The notes under the pieces were generated by a model. It searched no databases and was not told the origin of the DNA. It worked only from the letters and a program-made list of their open reading frames with translations. Made by a program: the position numbers and the translations under genes. DNA of 64,000 nt from Symbiodinium natans. Lineage: Eukaryota > Sar > Dinophyceae > Suessiales > Symbiodiniaceae. The DNA is taken from assembly GCA_905221605.1 (NCBI GenBank), contig CAJNDS010001114.1, forward strand, positions 503,501 to 567,500. The letters are read 5' to 3'. Within the stretch, counting starts at the first letter, position 1. Each line of letters starts with the position of its first letter. This document shows, piece after piece, positions 32,690 through 43,660 of the stretch.

Positions 32690-32790
32690 GGGTGGTTGTC
32701 AAAATTATGATGCTCTTTGGGGTACCCTAAATATTAGGTGCCGTATTATAATAGGGATCCAAAAAGGGACCATCATTTTCACAACCACCC
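32690..32790. mobile_element. MITE-like element E (single copy)
   Basis: A 101-bp segment with inverted ends gggtggttgtcaaaattatg and, as reverse complement of the right, gggtggttgtgaaaatgatgg. No other copy was seen in the window, and no target duplication is obvious. Confidence 0.65.
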
Positions 32791-33062
32791 AAAAGAGTTT
32801 ACATGACAAGAACCAGCTAGCAGCCCGATGAGCAAAGAGCCCCCAACCTTCAGAGCCCGGACCCAAAGCTACACACCCGTCTACTCCCTTCCCCCTTATA
32901 TTAATCCAGCCCCCTATCCTCTAATTAAATAAAAGTACTCCCATGATGATTAGATTTTTGTGCATGGGCAGTATTTAGTATCAGGGGGTAGAGGGGAGCA
33001 CACACACCCTAAACCCTAAACCCCAAACCCAAAATGCCACCATGCCCCCTAAAGAACTGAAC

Positions 33063-33118
33063 TTATGTCCAGCCTCAGGCAGCGCACTGATGCAAGCCAG
33101 GGCCTCGGCAACATGGGG
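33063..33118 (-). CDS. Candidate exon with a strong 3' splice site
   Basis: Sense sequence CCTTTTTTTTTCAG is a textbook polypyrimidine tract. The frame reads PHVAEALACISALPEAGH and meets GTTCAG. CCCTAAACCCC lies 20-30 nt upstream of the tract in sense, and TTTAGGG repeats follow downstream. Confidence 0.42.
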
Positions 33119-33939
33119 CTGAAAAAAAAAGGAATCCGGACGTTGGGGTTTAGGGTTTAGGGTTTATTAGTGTTTCGGGTTTAGGGTGTGAGTCAGAGCT
33201 TTGGAAGAATTGGAGATCTGGGTGTGGATGTTTGTGTCAGGTTCAGGGCTTGCCTGCTTCTGTCAAAAGTTCAAAAACCCAAAGGGAATTGCAGCGTCCA
33301 ATTGCCAGACTGCGTATCTTTGCTTAGTGCCCAAACATGCACTTCAAGAATGGTGACCCTGTAAGTCCATGCGAAAGACATCCCAAAAACTGCAAAGCCT
33401 GCACTCCCCCGAGCCCCGCATCAGACACAGAAACTCGGATTATTGGGTTGAGGACCGAGCCTTGCCAGCAAGTTCCTCGAGCCGGGTGCCTCTGCGTGCG
33501 CTCGGGCGTCTCTCTCCCTAGGGACCTCTGGTGCGGCTGGGAGAGTTCTCAGACGCTTCCAACAAACAACAACCGATACAGGTAAACTGCACTCTGTCTC
33601 CTGATGGCGCGAAGTTGCAATGGATTTTTGACGATATCAGCAAGAAACCTCCTTGCGGCAACTTGAATGATTCCTGAAGATCCTGGAATCTTGCATTTCA
33701 AAATATTCGGCTTCGCAGGGTTAAAGTTGACGGGTGGGGTCAGCGACCTCCCTTGTCCAGAGGCCAAAACTTCCTTTCATGTCGAAGCGTGATAGGAAGC
33801 CTTATTCAAACCCGATAACTCTAAAACCCCAAAATCTTGAATTAACCTCAAAAGGAAGACGTTGCTGCAACCGGGCTCCCTCTGCAAAAGACCCAGCCCT
33901 TTTACCAAAGCACCCCTCGCGCGCAGGAGCGCCTGCAAG

Positions 33940-34050
33940 CAGGCATCTTGCCAGGCACGCACGCAGGCATGCTCCGGCACACGCGCAGGCACGCACACAG
34001 GCGCACATGGCCCACAAGTGCGCTTACACCCGCAGGCACGCACCAAGTTT
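33940..34050. repeat. GCAGGCACGCAC-type degenerate repeat
   Basis: Imperfect 10-16-bp units rich in ggcacgcac. Open frames through it on both strands follow the repeat and are not treated as genes. Confidence 0.6.
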
Positions 34051-34379
34051 ACGATGCAGAGCCTGGAGAGGGCAGATCGACAGGTCAACAGAACCCTTGC
34101 AGCTCGCCTTGTCCAAGTTGCATGGCGACCTCTGACGGGACAGCTTAACCCAAACCCTAGACCCTTGATGGGCTCGGGCAAGCAGGGGAAAGCCCAGGGC
34201 TGAGGGAAAAGGTTCTGCCCAGGGGCATGGGGGGACCTCTGTTTACCAGCATGTGGGGCTGTGAACAGCATCCACCAAAAAGGCCATTATGCGTGCAGAT
34301 GCGAGTAGATACGTGCAGATGCTAGGATCAACTCCAGTAACCCGACGCCCTGACATTCTTGAAGTATAGCCTGGATGAT

Positions 34380-34450
34380 TCGATGATGACGATGATGACG
34401 ATGATGATGATGATGACGATGATTGCGATGACGATGATGACGACGATTGT
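34380..34450. repeat. GATGAC trinucleotide tract
   Basis: gat/gac units over 70 bp. Similar tracts lie at 57,512-57,595 and 59,968-60,022. Confidence 0.9.
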
Positions 34451-34899
34451 CTGCTTCTAAAGCCCTGCAACCCCACATCCTGAAACTCGAAGTGCCAGAA
34501 GTCAAGTTGTAGACCCTTAAACCCCACAGGCCAAAACGGTAGACTCCTTTAAAGTCATATAAGGCCCTTAAACCTGCAGAAGATCTGAACAATCAAATGC
34601 TACAATGATATCTTACGCTTACTTAAACTATAGGAACAATCATACAATCATATTAAAATATAATACTTATTTACTTCCTAACAACAATATAACCACATAA
34701 TCATGACAACCGGAAGAATTCATGATGCTGAGAGTAAGAATAAGAAGGAGACGAAGAAGAAGAAAGAAGAAAGAAGAATAATGATAATACCCTATCTTTT
34801 GAAGCGCCCGTGCCTGGAGACCCGAGAGGAGGTTTACTTGCTCTCGCAACTGCTGAAGGGCGTTGAGGCGACCGGCCTGGAAGGGGGCTTTTGCAAGGT

Positions 34900-35055
34900 T
34901 TTGGGTTTAGGGTTTAGGGTTTAGGGTTTGGGGTTTAGGGTTTAGGGTTTAGGGTTTCGGGTTTAGGGTTTGGGGTTTAGGGTTTAGGATTTAGGGTTTA
35001 GGGTTTAGGGTTTAGGGGCTTAGGTTTAAGGTTTTGGGTTTCGGGTTTGGGCTCT
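34900..35055 (+). repeat. Degenerate TTTAGGG array
   Basis: About twenty units with TTTGGGG, TTTCGGG and TTTAGGA variants mixed. The following 35,060-36,380 has no gene that I can support. Confidence 0.93.
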
Positions 35056-36408
35056 AGGGACCTTCACGAAAGCAGGTGATGAGCCTTGTATCCAGAACCC
35101 TACACAAAGATGGACTTCAGATGATTGAATGAAAGTCCTGAGCAACGGCCTGAGAGGCCAAAAAGTAAGGCTACTGCTGCGTACAGCTTGCCATGAACCT
35201 CAAACCTTGAACTCCTGAAGCCCTAAGCCCTCAGCCAGGATCGAACTCCTTAACTCTCACTCAAGAGAATCTGAGAAGGCACGCCAAAGCTTACAAGTCC
35301 CCTAAGCCCTAAGCCCTAAGCCCTAAGCTTCACAAAGCAGGACCCTCGGCCCTAGGCGCCCTACCTTGCCCTCCAAAAGCTCTCAAAGTTACCCCAAAGC
35401 CCACAACCAGTGAATTTCCATAGGCCAAACTGCGAGCAACATCACGCTGCCTTGGTCAACGCAATGACGGTGCTGCAGCAAGACTGCGCCGTTTTGCAGT
35501 CCTTCGGCCATGGTTCGGACAGCTCAGGACTGTCGACCTCAGAACTACCATAAGCGTGTGGCTTAGGGCCTCGAACCTTTCTCAAGTGTAAAATCAGTGC
35601 TTAGGATTCACTCATGAAGATGTTATTTAGGGTTGAGGACTGCTCTTAGGGGGGGAACACCACCATCCTGAACCCTGAACTTGAAATCAGGGCAGAAGAA
35701 CTTTCAAAAACATCAACAAAACCCACGCCACCTCTCCCCACCCACCCCCCTTCCCCAGTCCCCCCACTTTTCAAGGCCCTCAATTGATTGTCCTTGAAGG
35801 CCTAGTGACTAGAGTTGAGACTGGGGAGGGCCGTTCCAGTCCCCCAAGCGCCCCACACCCGGAAACTTGGAAACCCTATAAGCAGTTAAACTCTCGAAAG
35901 CCCAATCCGAAACCATGGATGACCTGATTTTGTTGTTCGCCGCGGCCTGCGCCCTCACGCTGATTTCCAGCACGGCGGCCACCAGGCGAGAGCCGCCAAC
36001 AGACAGACTGTCGCGGCGGCGGCGAGGTTTTGTTGGCTTTCAGTTCGGGTTGGGGGTAGGTAGCGCATAATGTGCACGATCATGATCCGATCATGAGAAG
36101 GTGTATAGGATTTGGGGCCTCTACAGCTTTTGTTGTTGCCTGTCATGAAGACTTTCAGTGGCTTTCGCTTCCTGAATGTCGTGCCCTTGATTGGCCGACA
36201 TTGCGACCTGCGATCAGATGGTTGTGCGGGGCTGTGCTGTGCCTCACAAGAGCACCGCATGCGGACGCAACAAACCCGGAATGTGGGCACAACTTGGGGC
36301 GCAGGAAGCAAGGCACAATGCGTTCGTCAAGGCGCATTCCTACCTTAGTAACACCCTGTCCACGCAGGCATCGGAGCGGCAATGTTTGCATCATCATATA
36401 CTAAGAGC

Positions 36409-36725
36409 CTGAAGTTGAACATCTTAGGACTGCAGGAAACCAGAGGTGCAGCAGAGAAGATAAGATAAGGCCAGGCAAATTTGAAGATTCGTCCACCGGA
36501 CGTTGGTCACTTCTTGGATGTCAACTGTGGATCCCCCGCGACTCCTCGAGACGGTGGAGCATGTTGCATGGGGCGTTGAGCACCTGCCTGGTCGCACACC
36601 AGTGCTGTTGTTAGATGCCAACGCCAGGTATGAGCAGATTGCAGACACGGAAGTTGTGCAAGGTTAACAATGCCTTTCAGTTGGATGATGTGCTGGCGCA
36701 GCATCGGCCTGTTCGGCCGGCATAG
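36409..36725 (+). pseudogene. Frameshifted LINE endonuclease remnant
   Basis: Fragments in three reading frames keep the order of an apurinic-type (EEP) endonuclease of non-LTR retrotransposons: LKLNILGLQETRG at 36,409, then KIRPGKFEDSSTGRWSLLGC followed by QLWIP from 36,462, then LLLDANARYEQI near 36,599, then NAFQLDDVLAQHRP from 36,669. LQETR and the D-NAR motif are conserved in that family. Stops and shifts separate them, so it is dead. No reverse transcriptase was seen nearby. Confidence 0.6.
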
Positions 36726-37068
36726 ACCATGAGCCCTGATTGGTCGAGCTATGTCGAGCTGTGTGCCATGGAGGAGAGAACTGCCTCTGTCACTCAAGGA
36801 CACAGGTTGATCATGACATTTGTTTGCAGCAAGCGAGCACATGCTGTGCGGGCCGAAGGGGGCCGTCAGATGTTGCTCGGTCCAGCTGATGTTCTGACCG
36901 TCGACAAAGCCGCTGAGGTTTTGAAGCTGCTTGTGCATACCCAAGTTCACGGCGCGTCTATAGCCGCGCCGGAAGAAGAAGGAAGAAATCCTATAAACCA
37001 CGCCCCAAGTCTCAGATCTTCAGAACCCAACTTAACCACAAAAAAACCCTGCACCCTACACCCTCAAG

Positions 37069-37156
37069 TTGGGATGTTCCCCCTTATGCTCTCACAGTCC
37101 TTAATAGGTATCATAACCCCTACTAAGGACTGTTAGTATAAAGGGGAGCATCCCAA
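37069..37156. mobile_element. MITE A, copy 4
   Basis: 88 bp, TTGGGATGTTCCCCC to GGGAGCATCCCAA, flanked on both sides by CCCTCAAG, a perfect 8-bp target-site duplication. Confidence 0.95.
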
Positions 37157-37499
37157 CCCTCAAGCTTCAAAGGCGGTTCCCCCAGAACCCTGAAACCAGC
37201 GAAACATGCCAAGCCGGCAGCTGTCCGCCAAGTCTGGGGTCCTCCGCCATGTCCTGACAAGGGCACTGGGGTTGGAGGCGGCTGGGCCGTTTGGGGTCAG
37301 GAGTCCGGATTTCAGCAGTCCATGGTTCGAATCAGATTCAGACAGGCTCTGCGATACACGGCTTGTGTAAGCGAATCCTGTTCATGGCAACTGTCGCTGA
37401 TATCCAGAGCCCGGGACGATGTTTGACGCTTCACGTGGAGGATTCGCACCAAAAACTTCCCAGAAGTAGATTTAGCTCCCTGGGGTTCAGGGTTGCTGC

Positions 37500-37685
37500 A
37501 GGTCCAGGGATGGCTTGGGTGGGCTTTTGGCTTTTTCGGGCTTTGGCCTGTGCGGCTATGGAAGCCAAGCGCGACTGAACCAGTGGCTGCAAAAGAACCT
37601 GAAAGCCTTGCGTGCCACCCCCCTCAATCGCCGCTTTGCCACTCCACAAGATCAGATTCAGCAATTGCAGCAACGAACAAACCAT
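37500..37685 (-). CDS. Candidate first or internal exon, unknown product
   Basis: From ATG at 37685 the minus strand reads MVCSLLQLLNLILWSGKAAI and, further on, FQVLLQPLVQSRLASIAAQA. The start is hydrophobic and could be a signal or anchor. A possible GC 5' splice site follows SIAAQ near 37,560. The end is uncertain. Confidence 0.35.
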
Positions 37686-38734
37686 GCGCAGGGGCGGTAG
37701 AGGGGGGGGCCCTAGCCTCGAAGAGAGACATGGCCAGGTAGAGGTGCTCCTGGGCAGGTTTGCATTTGACAAAACCTAGGGCTCTGGAGGTTTAGGGCTT
37801 GAGGGAGCACAGGCCCCGTGCTATGGGGTTCAAAGGCTTTGCAGCAGTTTGCAGGATTGAGAAACCTGGTTAGAACTACGAGGCGCTGCCCGGCGGCTGT
37901 AGGGGTTTGAAGCATAATTCAGGAGCTCTCAGCCCCCCCAAGTCCGGTGACAGCGCGGGGACGTGGTCCGCGATCGCGCCCACGAGCGCCGGTGCCTAGC
38001 ACGCTGCTGGTAGTTTGGGCAGCGAAGAAGCAAAGAACTCACTTACAAACGCAAGCTGCACGCAACAAACAATGGCCGTACTATCTCCCAAGAAGCCATG
38101 AGCAACCCTTAGAGTAGGTAGCTGGCATTAGCCTGCTTCTTTGGTCGCGCGCTAGGTAGGTGGTATACGTCTCCTACTCTCGGGGGGACCGACCACCCGA
38201 GCCGCCGTGCAAGTCCACAACCTCCAGACCTACTCCCAAAACCTCAAAGCCCCCCAACAGGAGTGCAAGCCCAAAACCTGAGGACCTAGTCCTAAAACCC
38301 CCTGAAACCCCAACAGGTTGTTTGGGACACTAAGGTGTACATACATGCTTATAGGGACTGGCCAAATTTCTGAAACCCCATTCCAAGCCTCTTCCCGCGG
38401 CTGACTTTGGTCTTCTTTCCAACAGGTGCTGTCCTGGCAAAGTTGTCACTGAGGGCCGAAGCAGCTGAGGGCCTCTACATGCGGCTTGGTGTCTGAGAAT
38501 TGGGCCATGAAAGGCTTCGAGTACCAAAGTCCGCAATTCTTCAGGCAGTTGCGCCTAAAGTAGCATCCGGAAGTCTTGCTGGTTGCGCTCTTAGCCTGAG
38601 GAGTTGTCACCATTTACTTTCAGCCGTTTGGGGGTTTTGGGCTGACAGGGATCTGCCAGTGAGCTGCGAAAACTAATGTACCTCATGTATAGTTCGGCTG
38701 AAGTTCGCGGATGTTCAAGGTCTGGAAAACCTGC

Positions 38735-38785
38735 CCTAAACCCTAAACCCTAAACCCTAAACCCTAAACCCTAAACCCTACTAAA
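38735..38785 (-). repeat. CCCTAAA array
   Basis: Six to seven units; with TTTAGGG at 38,893-38,970 it brackets a candidate exon. Confidence 0.95.
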
Positions 38786-38821
38786 CCCCGGTACTTCAAG
38801 GAAGGGCACCATGCTCATCGG

Positions 38822-38890
38822 CCGTCCTTGTGAATGACGCGGAGCACCGAAGCGACAACGCTTTCCGGCAACTTTGGCTCGTGCGATCCT
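38822..38890 (-). CDS. Candidate exon between opposed arrays
   Basis: After sense CCCTAAACCCTGAG, the minus strand reads GSHEPKLPESVVASVLRVIH then KDGR. Its end would need a GA or other unusual 5' splice site near KDG. The plus strand offers SSAVLVNDAEHRSDNAFRQL with AAG before and GTTTAGGG after. The interval is likely exonic on one strand or the other. Confidence 0.35.
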
Positions 38891-38989
38891 CAGGGTTTAG
38901 GGTTTAGGGCTTAGTTAGGGTTTAGGGTTTAGGGCTTAGGGCTTAGGGCTTTAGGGTTCAGGGTTTAGGGAGATTAGGCTTTAATGTAG

Positions 38990-39092
38990 GAGCCTGAGTG
39001 ATTAGAATAGGGTCTTGGGGGGTCATTATAGTGTAATTCGGCAGGGACTCTAAGGGAATATGATTAGTAATTATTCCGATCCCTAGAGTATG
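38990..39092. mobile_element. Dispersed element C, copy 2
   Basis: Same core as 18,865-18,975: taagggaatat, gattagtaattattccgat, and gggggtcattatagtg-like left half. Confidence 0.6.
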
Positions 39093-40439
39093 GGGTTCGG
39101 GGCCGGCGATCAAAAGACACGATGTTGAACATGGGCGCCCAGACGTCCAAGACGAAAGCTAGCCTCTACGAAACGTGTCAGGTGAACGCCCATCTGCAAA
39201 CTCACCTGCCCAGGGTTTTGAGGCATCTTCCCTAAACCCTAAACCCTAAACCCTAATCATAAGCCCCTACCCCGACTCCGGGTGTGCACCATACTCTGCA
39301 CCCAAAACCCTGCGAACCAAACAATCGGAGACATCCCAGCGGTCTCAACACGACGAGGCTCTGAGCAGCATCAGAAGACCTTTTGGGCCAGCAATCGTGC
39401 CTGCGCAAGTTGCAAGTTTTAAAAGTTCCCAAGCCCCAGACTCACTGCCTGAGTTGCAGCTGAAAGCCTATACACCCTAGCCTATGACAGTTGATAAGGA
39501 TATCACACTTCGAGAAAAGCTTGGGGTGAGCATCGCCGAACGGGTTGACAGAGATGAAGAACTTAACAGAAAGGCGTCCCATGCCTGCAGCCTGTGCTCG
39601 AATCCCTAAGCCCGAAACCCGCAATGCTGAAGCCAAACTGTAGCCCTTAGGAGCTCTGATGCGTCCTTGCCCCACCCTGCACGGGTGATGGGCCGTGCAG
39701 CGGGTGTTAATACAAATCTTCTCTAAACACATCAACAAGACACACCCATGAACACAAACACACTCGAAAAAAAGCTTCCGGCTGCACACGCTCCAGACAG
39801 GACCGCTGCCGACCGTGAACACACATACTGCAAAGCATTCGCAGACTCCAAAAGCTGTGGAACCGGCTCGACCAAGAACGCGTGCAAGGTTTAGCCATGG
39901 GCTATGTGGGTTTGTACAATATCCCCAAGTCCAGGGAGCTGTGTCCGAAAACCCGAAACTTCAGCTGCAACATCCTAATTAGAAAGCTCGAGCCCTTGAT
40001 CCTGCCGGTCGGAGTTTGTTCTTGTCGGAAGGGTCGAGACAGACCCCTCCCGAACTTCCGAACCTACCAGAAAGCCATCTTCTTCGATCCCATCAAGCTC
40101 AATACACCAAACTCTGAATGCTGTGCCGCTATGACGTATCTTCTTCCTCCGCACATGAGATAGACAATGCAGGCATGCTGCCCAAAACCCTAAACCTGCA
40201 CTCAAGGTTTGTTCCATCAAACCAAAAACTAGCATGGCGAACACCAGCAAAGCGCTCCCTTCCCAACACTGCAGCTTTATGACACTTTGTTGTTGCTTCT
40301 CGCTGCGAGCACACTCACTCAGCACAAAGCGTTGTTGTTGCTGCAGGTTCGTGGTGAAGGTCCGTTTAAAACTGCAGAGGGTTCTTGGGACTTGGGCTTC
40401 CAAAGGTTCGAGGCCTGAAAGCCTTAAGGTTTGGCGAGG

Positions 40440-40560
40440 CAACGCCTGTGGGGACTCACTTGTATGTTCAGAGCAAAGAAGAAAGCACACACTTGGGAGG
40501 CGCTCTTTGCGGGGACTCACTTGTTCTTTACGAGCAGAAGTCTTGGGCTTCGAGGCTTTC
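40440..40560. repeat. 61-bp direct duplication
   Basis: ggggactcacttgt occurs at 40,450 and 40,511, followed by similar gagcaaaagaa/gagcagaag segments. Function unknown. Confidence 0.5.
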
Positions 40561-41132
40561 TTGGAGCCGGGTCACGCATGAGCCAGGTGCAGCATTCGAC
40601 ATGCTCGCCGTGGCTGCTGAAGGCCTCAGAAGTATCAAGGAGCCAGGCTTGAGCGCCGTATTGAAACGCATGGCCCCCCCCCCCCCCTTGTAGGGGGCGC
40701 CCATTGGCAGAGAAATCAAGTGTTGGGGGGGGGTTGTTCAGCAGGCACTCTAGGGAAGGCCTTTGAGCCTTTCTGGGACTTTCACATCGCCGCGCCCCTT
40801 GCAGTGGGACCTTCGCCCCTCTTTCCAAATTAAGCCCGGCCAATTGAACTGCCCTAGAAATACAACCTGGACACCCTGAACTAATTAGGCCCTAGGACTC
40901 TGAATCTTTCTATTGCATCCGACGCCTGAGGTTTAGGCTTTCCGTTGCAACTCGAACCTCAAAACCCTGCCTAATCACTCGTAGCGATGAGGCCAAGCCG
41001 GGTAGGTCGTCATTCTTGGCATCTTCTTGCCATGACCCTGAACTTCAAACATGCACCCTTGGTCCCACTGAAAACCATCCGAAAGCCCGTGCACCATCAG
41101 ACCAAAAAGCAAAGCCTTTGAAGCCCTGAATC

Positions 41133-41624
41133 CTACCTCTTCACGCCTACATGCAGGCTATGGGGCCACCATCGCTTTGTGGAGCGCTTGTGCGCCGCCC
41201 GCCTGCGATCTGTGGCTTCCGGCTTGGGAAGACCCATACAAACTCTCAGAACGATTTGAGAACTTTCGAGGCTGCGGTGAACCTCCAGCACGAAACGGTA
41301 ATCTATAAGCAGCTGCAGGACCGTGACAAAGACAGTTGCGAGCATGGCGATCATGATGTCCAAAAACGACGACTGTTACGAGAATGCAACGGCCGACCTC
41401 CATGATTCCTGTGCCTGATATGTTACTTTCGAGCATGCCGAAATATCGAAGAAGATGTAGGGGTTAAACAAAACGACAACTGTTTCCAGACTGGCGACCG
41501 CCACAGCCGGCAACACCGTGAGTATTGAGTGCCGACCACGACAAGTTCCTGCACCACAACTAAGTATCCATCGCGAGGGCTTCCACTTTCTAGATGCGAG
41601 GGATCTAGAGCGACGAAAGCTTTG
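41133..41624 (-). CDS. C-terminal exons of a multi-pass membrane protein
   Basis: Model: exon 41517-41624 (KAFVALDPSHLESGSPRDGY, LVVVQELVVVGTQY), exon 41427-41490 (LETVVVLFNPYIFFDISACS) and terminal exon 41133-41372 (SSFLDIMIAMLATVFVTVLQ, LLIDYRFVLEVHRSLESSQI, basic tail, TAG). The 3' splice sites GCCACAG and TAACAG and the 5' site GTAACA are good, and phases agree at both junctions. At least two hydrophobic segments look membrane-spanning. The intron 41491-41516 would be 26 nt. Upstream coding may continue to about 41,700 (ITLLWAQKATVVE). The family was not recognised; a channel- or receptor-like protein is a guess. Confidence 0.5.
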
Positions 41625-42719
41625 CTGTGGCGAGAATGACATGCCGGGGACTCTACGACGGTTGCCTTTTGAGCCCAAAGAAGCGTGATTGCTGGAGAAA
41701 ACGGCACGTGGACATGCCGCGCATGAAACGCTGCTGTCTTCCTTCCGGGCCAGGCATAAACGAATTCGGGGAAACATCACATTGCAGTCCGCAGACATAC
41801 TTTTGCAACGTTTTCGGGGAAAAGCCTCAAGCCCCCTGATTCAGGCTTAGGACCTAAACTGGCATGCAAACCTCGACCCTCGGGGCTTAGGGTTTAGGGT
41901 TCATTTTCTTCTTGGTCCCTTTAGATTTTTCGATCCTTTCTTGACCCCTATCCCGACCCCAACCCCCAAAAACAGCAACACAAGCATGACAAAGAACGAG
42001 GCCCCACCTGAACAATCCATTCCGCGGCTGCGGGGTGGCTGTGTGCCTTGCTTGGGGGTTGAGGGCCATTGGGCTTAGGCTTAGGGCTGAGTAAGCAGGT
42101 TGGATCATTGCTTCTCAAAGGTGCTGTAGGTACTCCAGGATTTCGTCATGCGGGGTTACGTCCTCAGCCCTACATCCAAAACCGCTTGATTCCAAAGGTT
42201 GAGGGTTCAACGTTTGCAGGTGTGAGCTTTCGCGATAAGACTTCCATTCCTGGGGTGTGCCTCTTTAAAGAAGATCAATGGGTCCTCGGGCACACGGGCT
42301 CACGGGCCCAGGTCTTGCAACAGCATTGCTTTCACTAACTTCTTCCCGATCACTCTACACTATCCTGCGCATGAAGCCTACGCAATTAAATTCATCATTA
42401 AGGAGTTACGAACCCATCCTGAGCACCCCAACATGAGGCTTTCAAAGCAATAACCGTGTAGCTCCTTGGAATCATGGACACTGCTGTGAAGGTAATAAAA
42501 TAACCAAAAGACCCCATGATCCCGCTGGTCTGGGGATCTCTTCACCTGTATCACCTTCATGTCCAGCCCATCAGCACCTTTAGGACCATTCATCTCACTC
42601 TTGTTCCATGGCCTTGTTCACCCATCCCACCACGGGTCCAGCATTATCGTGAGAGCTACACTCATCAGCTTTTGGTACGTGTTCTTTGTCCGGATTCAGC
42701 ACCCAGTTCGTGCTAGCGG

Positions 42720-43660
42720 TTGCAAATGAATTTCCCTTCCAAAAAAACCACAGATAATAAGGGAGCATAAGTGATGGAATTCCTTCTAACTTAATACTTA
42801 AGAGGGAGAAGGTCCTATGACATAATATAAGGGCTTCAAGGCCCATTATGATCATGTCATAATGGAGGCGTTCGCAAGCTCACTCATTACTAGTTTCTGT
42901 AAGACGAGTGTGAATGACATGAACCAGCAAACTAAGTAAGCGCAATAAATGAGTGAGAGCGCAAAAGACCCCGTTTTTCTTAGCTTATTTACAGGGGTCT
43001 TTTGCACCACAGTCGACGATTCATAGACTTGGAAATGTAAGTGAAAGGAATGAACGGAGTGAAAAATTTTAAAAAGTAGGCCGAATGAACAAGCGGTACA
43101 AAAGCAGGATTCATGGTGAAAGGCCTCTATACTTCACCTTCATTTCAAGGGGCTTTTTCCTGTGCACGCGGTCACTTCGTTCGCTTGTTCACAGATTTAG
43201 TATTTTTGCTAGTATGTTGCCGCCGGGCTATGATCAATATAGTTTTTGCCTGGCAGAACAGTACTAATATAATATCCCTGCCCCAGTCGTATTATCTTTA
43301 CAGGGCAGCAATACTAAAAACTCAACCAGACCGCGGCCTACATGAATACAATGTTGGCGGCAGAGCAATAATGATCAACCAGAGAAGCAATTGAATGAAC
43401 TTCCTAGAATTACAAGATATTTTTAGTGAACTAGCGAACGCCCGGATTAAGCGTGTGAACGAGAACTTCCTCGAAGATGGGGAAAAGTGCCATATTGCAA
43501 GGGAGTTCTTCAGGTTTCCACGGCAATACAATATACCCAGTGCTGATAATAATGATAACCATAATAATGATAATAATAATGATAATAATGCTATTGGCGC
43601 TGGAATTAAGACACATGAAACACAAAATCCTACGGGCGTGTGCTCTCTTTTCGCACACTA
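42720..43660. other. AT-rich island with one-stop frame
   Basis: Composition differs sharply from its flanks. The plus frame 43,113-43,868 is open apart from a single TGA at 43,392-43,394, immediately followed by ATG; after it comes MNFLELQDIFSELANARIKR. A (gataat)n tract at 43,545-43,590 runs inside the frame. I do not recognise the protein and cannot tell a decayed gene from chance. Confidence 0.3.
42961..43005. other. Perfect 12-bp hairpin
   Basis: GCAAAAGACCCC at 42,961-42,972 and GGGGTCTTTTGC at 42,994-43,005, with a 21-base T-rich loop. It could be a small element end or an RNA structure. Confidence 0.7.

Noticed and set aside
33734-34271. Arg/His-rich proteins on both strands
   Set aside because: They are produced by the degenerate GCAGGCACGCAC repeat at 33,940-34,050.
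34287-34592. A His/Arg- or Ser-rich protein
   Set aside because: It arises from the GATGAC trinucleotide tract.
37310-37350. A tRNA gene suggested by GGTTCGAATC
   Set aside because: No matching acceptor stem or anticodon arm could be placed around it.
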